Assembly: GCF_030528505.1 (NCBI RefSeq)
Contig: NZ_JAUMYS010000015.1
Coordinates: 1 to 46,530 of the forward strand
Length of the DNA stretch: 46,530 nucleotides
Reading direction: 5' to 3'
Source of the DNA: Tannerella sp.
Lineage (GTDB): Bacteria; Bacteroidota; Bacteroidia; Bacteroidales; Tannerellaceae
The notes beneath the pieces were generated by a model. The model saw only the letters and a program-made list of their open reading frames with translations. It searched no databases and had not been told where the DNA came from. This document shows positions 9,035-16,035 of this stretch, piece by piece. A program made the translations under genes and the position numbers. Position 1 is the stretch's first letter, and each line of letters starts with the position of its first letter.

Positions 9035-10930
9035 ATGAACAAGATAAAATTTTTAACAGGCTTTTTAGTGTGTTTGTCAATAATCTTTATGGGATGTGAC
9101 GACTACTTGGATAAAACACCGGATGATAAAGTGAACGAAAGAGAGGTGTTTACTTCGTATGATAAGGTGGAAAGATTAGTGACAGACTTATACGAAGGGT
9201 GTAAAACGGCCAACAGGCCTCTGCTTTATTTTAACCATTTCGGGACGGCTTCCGTTACCGACGAATGCAGCGCCAGCAGTCATGAAGCCGCGATTCCTCA
9301 TCAATTTCATATCGGTAATTATGGTCCGTCACAAGGGATGCCTTCTCGCAGTAGCTGTGGCCAATATTGGGGACATTTATATGAAAAAGTGCGTAAGGCC
9401 AATAGTATACTGGAAGGAGTGAAAAAATATGATACTCCGGACAATCCGCAGATGGGGCGTGAAGGAGACATCATCAAACGTGTCGGTGAAACATATTTCC
9501 TGCGAGGCTATCTTCATTTCCTTTTATTGCGCGCTTATGGAGAGGTGCCATACATTGACCGTGTCATCATGCCAAATGACAAGATGGAGTTTAAGCAATT
9601 GTCAGCACATGAGATTGTCGAGCGAATATGTGCGGATGCTGATTCGGCATATCACAGAGTCCCGGCTTTTAACGGCGGACAAGATTTTGGGCGTGTAGAT
9701 CAAGGTGCTTGTCTCGGACTGAAAGCCATGGCGCGGTGGATGGCGGCTACTCCGATGTATAACGGCGGACATTTATCTAACGATGCGCGTATACATAAAA
9801 ACGAATACGGATATGTGGCTAAACGCTGGGAGTTGGCGAAGCAGGCAGCCAAAGCAGTGCTGGAATGTAAGGACAACAATGGCAATTTACGTTATACGCT
9901 GTATAAAAAATACGATGAAAAGGACTTTGGAGATATCAATAATAAAAACACAAGTAATGGTAAGGTATATAAAAGGCTGTGGACGATGTTCTACGAAATG
10001 GATGCCATACGGCAGGAATGGGTTTGGTTTGTAACAAGAGATAAAGATACGGGATGGTCTGGGGATGTATTGCCTCCTTCACAAGGTGGACATGCACGTC
10101 AGCGTCCGTTACAGGAACAGGTTGATGAATACGAATATATTGCATCTGACGGATATGGGTATCCGGTGTATGGTTCACAGGCAATAACAGATGGATATGA
10201 CGACTCAAATCCATATGAAAGCGTAAAGCGCGATCCGCGTTTCTATCGTGATATTCGGTATCATGGCTCTTCCTATCGTAGTAGTATACTCAATACGGCC
10301 GAAAAGAATGATGCCGTAAGCGGAAGCTATCTGGATAATGCTTCTCACACGGGATATTATTTGCGTAAGTTTTATAAAGATGGTTGGAATAAAGGATCCG
10401 GATGGCATTCTATTAGTGCACCGGCCATATGGAGACTTCCTGAAATAATGTATATCTACTGTGAGGCTGTCAATGAAACGACAGGACCCAATGAAGAAAT
10501 ATATGCTCTACTCAACGAAATACGTGCTCGTTCGTTCATGGCCCCGATTCCTCCTGCTGCAAAAACAGACAAGAAGCTGATGAATGAATATATACAGCGA
10601 GAAAGACGTGTCGAGCTCTTCTACGAAAACCATCGTATATGGCATTGCAGATTATATCTTGAACCGGATGACTCTGAAGAGATTGCTCTCGAAAAAGCAT
10701 ATGTTAATGCAGACAATTGGCCTTATCCTAAAACACAGCGCTGGTCGCATGGTATGAGGCCCGTTGAAGATGCAAACGGTAAGATAGAAGTTGATGGCAA
10801 GAAGTACAAGATGCAGCGTTTTGAGGTTAAGGACGGCCGTATCTTTGAAACGCCCCGACACTACTGGTTTCCCATTATGGCCGATGAGTTAAAACGTACA
10901 CCTTCATTGAAACAGAATCCGGGATGGTAG
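9035..10930 (+). CDS. SusD/RagB-type nutrient-binding outer-membrane lipoprotein (locus 1)
   Basis: A surface lipoprotein that lids the adjacent SusC and binds the substrate. The 631-residue protein begins with a type II signal peptide ending at Cys21 (IIFMGCDDYLDKTPDD), the standard SusD start. The TPR-like helical region includes YFLRGYLHFLLLRAYGEVPY, and the C-terminal RagB part includes WRLPEIMYIYCEAVNE, RRVELFYENHRIWHCR and the closing HYWFPIMADELKRTPSLKQN. It is 17 bp after susC, clearly in the same operon. It is longer than many SusD proteins, with extra loops in the centre. No terminator hairpin was seen immediately after the stop. Confidence 0.95.
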   Translation: MNKIKFLTGFLVCLSIIFMGCDDYLDKTPDDKVNEREVFTSYDKVERLVTDLYEGCKTANRPLLYFNHFGTASVTDECSASSHEAAIPHQFHIGNYGPSQGMPSRSSCGQYWGHLYEKVRKANSILEGVKKYDTPDNPQMGREGDIIKRVGETYFLRGYLHFLLLRAYGEVPYIDRVIMPNDKMEFKQLSAHEIVERICADADSAYHRVPAFNGGQDFGRVDQGACLGLKAMARWMAATPMYNGGHLSNDARIHKNEYGYVAKRWELAKQAAKAVLECKDNNGNLRYTLYKKYDEKDFGDINNKNTSNGKVYKRLWTMFYEMDAIRQEWVWFVTRDKDTGWSGDVLPPSQGGHARQRPLQEQVDEYEYIASDGYGYPVYGSQAITDGYDDSNPYESVKRDPRFYRDIRYHGSSYRSSILNTAEKNDAVSGSYLDNASHTGYYLRKFYKDGWNKGSGWHSISAPAIWRLPEIMYIYCEAVNETTGPNEEIYALLNEIRARSFMAPIPPAAKTDKKLMNEYIQRERRVELFYENHRIWHCRLYLEPDDSEEIALEKAYVNADNWPYPKTQRWSHGMRPVEDANGKIEVDGKKYKMQRFEVKDGRIFETPRHYWFPIMADELKRTPSLKQNPGW

Positions 10931-11025
10931 GGCATCTGTGCTAAAATGAAGATGTAGAATGGTAGGTCGGTATGAAAATACAGCAAAAAGGGACGCGAAT
11001 ATTTTTATTTTATTTCTTTTCTATT

Positions 11026-11033
11026 TACATTTG
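11026..11033 (+). promoter_or_regulatory. -7 element of the oxidoreductase-DUF1080 unit
   Basis: TACATTTG matches TAnnTTTG and lies 54 bases before the ATG at 11088, in a 157-base spacer after susD. It suggests that the two enzyme genes can be transcribed independently of the ECF-controlled susCD genes. It also argues for the 11088 start, because longer reading from 10959 would begin upstream of the transcript start. Confidence 0.5.
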
Positions 11034-11087
11034 CATGGTTTTTCATGTATTTTCACGATTATAATTATAATATCAAACTTAACTACT

Positions 11088-12569
11088 ATGTCAAACATTT
11101 CAAGAAGAAGTTTTCTCCAACAAGGAGCCGCTGCAGCCGCAGCATTGTCGTTCGTTCCGAGTAGTGTATTAGGTAAAAGTCATGGCTATACCGCGCCGAC
11201 GGATAAGCTGAACATTGCCGCCGTAGGTATCGGCGGGATGGGAAATGCTAACATCAAAAAAGTGTCGCCGACGGAAAACATCGTCGCGCTTTGCGATGTG
11301 GATTGGAAGTATGCCAAGAAAGTATTCGATGCGCATCCCAAAGCCAAGAAGTACTGGGACTACCGGAAGATGTACGACGAAATGGGTAAATCGATCGACG
11401 GGGTGATTGTGGCTACGGCCGACCATACCCACGCGATTGTTACGGCCGATGCCATTACGCTCGGCAAACACGTTTACGTACAAAAACCGTTGACGCATTC
11501 GGTTTACGAATCACGTCTGCTTACGAAACTGGCTGAAAAATATCAGATCGCCAGCCAGATGGGTAATCAGGGAGCTTCGGGCGAAGGAGTCAATCAGGTC
11601 TGCGAATGGATATGGAACGGTGAGATTGGCGAGGTGAAACGCGTGGATTGCGCGACCGACCGTCCGATTTGGCCGCAAGGATTGAACGCTCCGACGAAAG
11701 TCGATAAAATTCCTTCGACGCTGAATTGGGATTTGTTTACCGGACCGGGTAAACTCAGACCGTTCAACAACATTTATCATCCGTGGAACTGGCGCGGCTG
11801 GTGGGAGTACGGTACGGGAGCTTTGGGCGACATGGCTTGCCATATCATGCATCCGGCATTCAAAGCGTTGAAATTGGGCTTCCCGATTCATGCCGAAGCC
11901 TCTTCGACGTTGCTGCTGACCGACTGCGCTCCGCAGGCACAGCACGTGAAGCTGATCTTCCCGGCGCGTGAAAATATGCCGAAATTGGCCCTTCCCGAAG
12001 TCGAAGTACACTGGTACGATGGCGGTATGATGCCCGACCGTCCGGAAGGATTCCCGCAAGGCATGCAGCTGATGCAGGCTGGCGGCGGATTATGTATTTT
12101 CCATGGTACGAAAGATACGTTGATCTGCGGATGCTACGGACGTGATCCGTTCCTGCTTTCGGGACGGGTGCCGAATACGCCGAAGGTAGAACGTCGGGTG
12201 CCCGAAGCTGAGAGCGGTCACGAACAAGACTGGGTGCGCGCATGTAAGGAAAGCCCCGCAAACCGCGTGAAACCGAAATCCGACTTCTCCGAAGCCGGCC
12301 CGTTCAACGAAATGGTCGTGATGGGCGTATTGGCGGTTCGTTTGCAGGGACTGAACAAAGTGCTCGATTGGGACGGACAGAACATGAAGTTTACGAACAT
12401 CAAGGATGACGAGATGCTCAAAATCCAGATCAGTGATGATTTCAAAGTGGTGGACGGCGATCCCAAGTTCGACAAGAAATTCACCGAGCCGATGAATGCG
12501 AAACAGTTTGCCGAGGAATTGGTGAAACATACGTATCGCGCGGGCTGGAAGTTGCCGGATATGCCGTAA
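11088..12569 (+). CDS. Tat-exported Gfo/Idh/MocA-family oxidoreductase
   Basis: An NAD(P)-dependent sugar-type oxidoreductase of 493 residues. The N-terminus carries a twin-arginine signal (SRRSFLQQGAAAAAALSF), so it is exported folded, with cofactor, to the periplasm. The Rossmann fold starts at LNIAAVGIGGMGNANI, and the family catalytic motif appears as VYVQKPLTHS (EKP in the classic family, QKP in this Tat subgroup). The substrate domain contains WNWRGWWEYGTGALGDM and a conserved CHIMHPAF. The next gene is a DUF1080 protein. In Bacteroides such pairs oxidise the C3 hydroxyl of glycosides and process the 3-keto product. The start was chosen at 11088 because the Tat signal begins there and a promoter lies just upstream. 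Composition is more GC-rich than the preceding susCD genes. Confidence 0.93.
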   Translation: MSNISRRSFLQQGAAAAAALSFVPSSVLGKSHGYTAPTDKLNIAAVGIGGMGNANIKKVSPTENIVALCDVDWKYAKKVFDAHPKAKKYWDYRKMYDEMGKSIDGVIVATADHTHAIVTADAITLGKHVYVQKPLTHSVYESRLLTKLAEKYQIASQMGNQGASGEGVNQVCEWIWNGEIGEVKRVDCATDRPIWPQGLNAPTKVDKIPSTLNWDLFTGPGKLRPFNNIYHPWNWRGWWEYGTGALGDMACHIMHPAFKALKLGFPIHAEASSTLLLTDCAPQAQHVKLIFPARENMPKLALPEVEVHWYDGGMMPDRPEGFPQGMQLMQAGGGLCIFHGTKDTLICGCYGRDPFLLSGRVPNTPKVERRVPEAESGHEQDWVRACKESPANRVKPKSDFSEAGPFNEMVVMGVLAVRLQGLNKVLDWDGQNMKFTNIKDDEMLKIQISDDFKVVDGDPKFDKKFTEPMNAKQFAEELVKHTYRAGWKLPDMP

Positions 12570-12593
12570 GCGAAAAAAATGAATACATAGACG

Positions 12594-12640
12594 AAGACGG
12601 AGAGCCCTCCGTGAGAGTTGCGGATCGTGCGCTCCGTCTT
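12594..12640 (+). other. Mutually exclusive hairpins between oxidoreductase and DUF1080 genes
   Basis: The 5' arm aagacggag (12594-12602) pairs perfectly with ctccgtctt (12632-12640), a 9-bp stem. The same arm (acggag, 12597-12602) can instead pair with ctccgt at 12607-12612, a 6-bp stem with a 4-base loop. Only one can form at a time. There is no strong T-run after it, so it is not a simple terminator. It may modulate downstream expression or mRNA stability, or be a coincidental palindrome. Confidence 0.35.
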
Positions 12641-12686
12641 TGCTTATTACAAAAAACAATTATCATTTACAACAAACCGATAAACA

Positions 12687-13568
12687 ATGAAGAAAAGTGT
12701 ATTAGTAGCAAGCGCTGTTGGTATGATAGCGCTTGCCTCCTGCGGCGGAGGAAAAAAAGCCGAAGGTTCTGCCGATGCGGCAGCAACCGATTCTGTTCCT
12801 ACGGCTCAGGCTGCACCCGAGTACCGGACGTTGAACCTGCCGACCGTCGATTTGGCAAAATTCGCCAAAGATAAAGACGGATGGATTACGCTGTTCGATG
12901 GCAAGACTTTCGACGGATGGCGCGGTTACGGACGCGAAGACATGCCGGCTCGCTGGACGATCGAAAACGGTTGCATTAAGATGACCGGATCGGGTAAGGG
13001 AGAAGCCGGTGCGGAAGATGGCGGAGACATTATCTTCGCTTACAAGTTTACGAACTTCGAACTCGAACTGGAATGGAAGGTTGACAAAGGCTCTAACTCC
13101 GGTATCTTTTATATGATTCAGGAGGTAGAATCGCCCGATGAACAAGGCAACTGGAAGACCCAGCCCTCGTATATCTCGGCTCCCGAGTATCAGATCCTCG
13201 ACAACGCGAATCATCCGGATGCCAAGTTAGGCAAAGACGGTAATCGTCAGTCGGCATCGTTGTATGACATGATTCCGGCCAATCCCCAGAACTCGAAAAC
13301 ATTCGGAGAATGGAACAAGGCGAAAATCATGTGCTACAAGGGTACGGTCGTTCACTATCAGAACGATGAGGCCGTGGTGGAATATCATTTATGGACTCCG
13401 CAATGGACGGAAATGCTTCAAAAGAGTAAGTTCAGCCAGGAAAAATGGCCGTTGGCATTCGAATTGCTCAACAATTGCGGCGGAGAGAATAGAGAAGGGT
13501 TCTTCGGATTACAGGATCATGGCGATACGGTATGGTACCGAAACATCCGAATTAAAATTTTAGAGTAG
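12687..13568 (+). CDS. DUF1080 (3-keto-glycoside hydrolase-like) lipoprotein
   Basis: A secreted lipoprotein of 293 residues with a type II signal peptide ending at Cys19 (GMIALASCGGGKK) and a low-complexity Ala/Ser linker to about residue 45. The DUF1080 jelly-roll follows, with its typical landmarks: ITLFDGKTFDGWRGYG, SNSGIFYMIQE, APEYQILDN, WNKAKIMC and the closing FGLQDHGDTVWYRNIRIK. The family (3-keto-disaccharide hydrolase) includes enzymes that cleave 3-keto glycosides. The gene lies 117 bp after the oxidoreductase gene, which is expected to generate such a 3-keto substrate in the same compartment. An intrinsic terminator follows 34 bp downstream. The specific substrate is unknown. Confidence 0.93.
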   Translation: MKKSVLVASAVGMIALASCGGGKKAEGSADAAATDSVPTAQAAPEYRTLNLPTVDLAKFAKDKDGWITLFDGKTFDGWRGYGREDMPARWTIENGCIKMTGSGKGEAGAEDGGDIIFAYKFTNFELELEWKVDKGSNSGIFYMIQEVESPDEQGNWKTQPSYISAPEYQILDNANHPDAKLGKDGNRQSASLYDMIPANPQNSKTFGEWNKAKIMCYKGTVVHYQNDEAVVEYHLWTPQWTEMLQKSKFSQEKWPLAFELLNNCGGENREGFFGLQDHGDTVWYRNIRIKILE

Positions 13569-13602
13569 ATTTCTCCTTTTATTTATAATTTTTTACCACA
13601 AC

Positions 13603-13637
13603 AAAGAGGGTGTACCGCAACGGAACACCCTCTTTTT
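13603..13637. terminator. Bidirectional intrinsic terminator
   Basis: An exact 11-bp stem, aaagagggtgt (13603-13613) with acaccctcttt (13625-13635), has an 11-base loop and is followed by a T-run (13633-13637). The A-run on the other side lets it serve the convergent NigD-like gene as well. It ends the oxidoreductase-DUF1080 unit. Confidence 0.9.
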
Positions 13638-13668
13638 CAGAACAACAAACAACATTATTAACAGATCG

Positions 13669-14412
13669 TCATTTCGTCGCTACGAAATCCAGATCGCTTA
13701 AATCTTTTTCCTTTATCGAATAGGGTACGGCATTCGACGGATGCTTTTTATATTTGATCGTATATTCCTTATCTCCTTTGAATGTTTTCACCTTAATGAT
13801 CAGCGTAGGCTCTTTTCCATCGAGCTTCAGTTTCGACAAATCGAAAGCAACAATCCCTTTGCGCCCGTAGCGCTGCGGATCCCCATACGCATGATGGCGG
13901 AGTTCGAAAGTATAAGCATTGCTTTTATCCGGACGATGTATGAGGTTGATATAATGTCTCTTTGTTCCGCCGAAGTTGAATCCGAACTGTACATTCAAGT
14001 ATCCGTCACCCATCCACATGTCCATGATTTTCAGAGGGTCTTTTCCGTATTTCACATCCAGACTGTCGGGGTTGAATCGATCGACAAAGGGCTTCGTCAG
14101 AATGTTTTGGATATCACGTACCTGCACAGCATGGTTATATCCTTGAAACGAATCGGAAAGAATCGTATAATATACTAATGCCCGTTGATTGGCTTTCGGT
14201 TTGTAGTGGGGGACTTGTGTTGCTGCCGGCCATAATGTTTTTCCATCGTCGAGTGTGAGCGAATAAGTTCTCCCATTGTCTGAAGGATTGACGGTAGCTA
14301 ACGAATACCATATGTCGCCTAACGAATAGCCGTCATTATCCAGACACGAATTTAATAACAGGGCGATCATCACCCCTCCTACAAAGTTGAAAAATAATCT
14401 CATCGTCTTCAT
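13669..14412 (-). CDS. NigD-like lipoprotein
   Basis: A 247-residue predicted lipoprotein: type II signal with Cys23 (VMIALLLNSCLDNDGYS) followed by a compact beta-rich region. The N-terminal part (DIWYSLATVNPSDNGRTYSL, TLDDGKTLWPAAT, RALVYYTIL) matches the NigD-like family of Bacteroidota. The name comes from a bacteriocin-associated gene cluster, but most members stand alone with unknown function, as here. The gene converges on the DUF1080 gene and shares its terminator; the M16 peptidase gene diverges from it. No -7 element was found upstream. Confidence 0.75.
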   Translation of the reverse strand: MKTMRLFFNFVGGVMIALLLNSCLDNDGYSLGDIWYSLATVNPSDNGRTYSLTLDDGKTLWPAATQVPHYKPKANQRALVYYTILSDSFQGYNHAVQVRDIQNILTKPFVDRFNPDSLDVKYGKDPLKIMDMWMGDGYLNVQFGFNFGGTKRHYINLIHRPDKSNAYTFELRHHAYGDPQRYGRKGIVAFDLSKLKLDGKEPTLIIKVKTFKGDKEYTIKYKKHPSNAVPYSIKEKDLSDLDFVATK

Positions 14413-14509
14413 ATCATTTTTTCATTATAAAATTCATAAGCATGATGCATATCGAGGTTTCCACGTTGCATTGTTTCCTCTTAAATAATATTAAAAACAA
14501 AAAAAGTGC

Positions 14510-14517
14510 TATTTTTG
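14510..14517 (+). promoter_or_regulatory. -7 element of the M16 peptidase gene
   Basis: TATTTTTG matches TAnnTTTG. The transcript would begin near 14524, only a few bases before the ATG at 14530. This rules out the longer GTG-initiated reading at 14506 and implies a very short leader. Confidence 0.5.
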
Positions 14518-14529
14518 CGGCCTCATACA

Positions 14530-15774
14530 ATGAGGATGAATCATACGGATATGTCGCATTATCTTTCACATACGTTGCCTAACGGCTTGCGTGTCGTGCA
14601 TTTACCGACGGATGCAGCGATATCCTATTGCGGTATTGTGGTGCATGCCGGTACGCGCGATGAGGCGTCGAACGAGTCGGGGCTGGCGCATTTCGTCGAA
14701 CACATGCTGTTCAAAGGTACGGTGCGGCGTAAGACGTGGCATATTTTGAACCGCATGGAAGCTGTTGGCGGCGAGTTGAATGCTTATACGACGAAGGAAG
14801 AGACGTTTATCTATTCCGTTTTTATGGAAGAGCATTATCGGCGGGCCATCGAATTGCTGGCCGACATCGTCATTCGTTCGCAGTTTCCGGCGCACGAGAT
14901 CGAGAAAGAGCGGGAAGTGATTCTCGACGAGATCAGTTCGTATGAAGATATGCCGTCGGAGCTGATTTACGACGAGTACGAAAATCTGCTGTTTGACGGT
15001 CATCCGTTAGGCCGTCATATTCTCGGTAATAAGCGCTCGATACCCACGTTCGACACCAACGCCGGGCGTTCGTTTTTAGAACGTTTCTACACGGCCGGAA
15101 ACATGATTTTCTTCTCGATGGGACGTACGGACTTCCGGCGAATCGTACGCATGGCCGAGACTTACTTATCGGAAGTTCCTGGGCATCCGGCCGTGCACAG
15201 GCGCGAGCGGCCATGGTCAACCACACCGCAGGAACTGCGTAAGAAAAAGAAAACGCACCAGTCGCATGCCATTATCGGAGGACGGGCGTACGATATGTAT
15301 GACAAACGCCGCATTTCGCTTTTTCTGCTTAATAATATACTCGGCGGTTCCGGAATGAACAGCCGCCTCAATGTGGCTCTACGCGAAAAAAGGGGATTGG
15401 TTTATGAGGTGGAATCGAACCTTACGGGATACACCGATACCGGTTTGTGTGCCATCTATTTCGGTTCCGACCCGAAGAACCGGGAGAAAGTGCTTGAACT
15501 TATCCGGCGCGAGCTGACCGTGTTATGCCATACGCAGCTTACGACCACGCAACTTGCTGCTGCGAAGAAACAGGCCGTCGGACAGCTTTCCGTGGCCGGC
15601 GATAACCGGGAAAGCCTCTTTCTCGGATTCGGGAAATCGTTTCTTCATTTCGATCGGTACGACTCTCTGGCGGAAATCATCCGCCGAATCGAAGCCGTGA
15701 CGGCCTTGCAAATCCTTGAAACAGCCAACGAAATCTTTGCTCCCGAACGACTCTACTCCTTGATCTACGAGTAA
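14530..15774 (+). CDS. M16-family zinc metallopeptidase
   Basis: A processing-peptidase-like zinc protease of 414 residues (M16B type). The inverted zinc motif HxxEH is present as HFVEH (His54, Glu57, His58 from the chosen start), and the third ligand is the expected Glu 76 residues on, at Glu134 in VILDEIS. Both halves of the M16 fold are present, including the C-terminal part with LNNILGGSGMNSRLNVALRE and RGLVYEVES. No signal peptide is seen, so it is probably cytosolic. Start: ATG at 14530, with further ATGs at 14536 and 14551; the promoter at 14510-14517 excludes anything upstream. It precedes a TonB-dependent receptor by 261 bp but need not be cotranscribed with it. Confidence 0.92.
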   Translation: MRMNHTDMSHYLSHTLPNGLRVVHLPTDAAISYCGIVVHAGTRDEASNESGLAHFVEHMLFKGTVRRKTWHILNRMEAVGGELNAYTTKEETFIYSVFMEEHYRRAIELLADIVIRSQFPAHEIEKEREVILDEISSYEDMPSELIYDEYENLLFDGHPLGRHILGNKRSIPTFDTNAGRSFLERFYTAGNMIFFSMGRTDFRRIVRMAETYLSEVPGHPAVHRRERPWSTTPQELRKKKKTHQSHAIIGGRAYDMYDKRRISLFLLNNILGGSGMNSRLNVALREKRGLVYEVESNLTGYTDTGLCAIYFGSDPKNREKVLELIRRELTVLCHTQLTTTQLAAAKKQAVGQLSVAGDNRESLFLGFGKSFLHFDRYDSLAEIIRRIEAVTALQILETANEIFAPERLYSLIYE

Positions 15775-16035
15775 AAAACGCGCGAAGCGCGAAAGACAAC
15801 GCCTTATTTAAGCCAGAAACAATGGGCGAAAGCAAAAGAGAGAAGCAAGATAGGAAAAAAAAAAGTGTTTTCCCATTGTTTATTAATTAATTACAACGTG
15901 GGATCAAAAAATAAACGATAACGACTGTAACGTTTCCTGAGAACGTGCGTCTACTTATTAGAAAGTAAATCAACATAACGGATGATTGCGCGCTATTTGT
16001 TATGTATTACAAGGTACTTTATAGCAATAAGTAGT

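Noticed and set aside
14506..14529. GTG start extending the M16 peptidase upstream
   Set aside because: The extension overlaps the -7 promoter element at 14510-14517 and lies ahead of the predicted transcript start.
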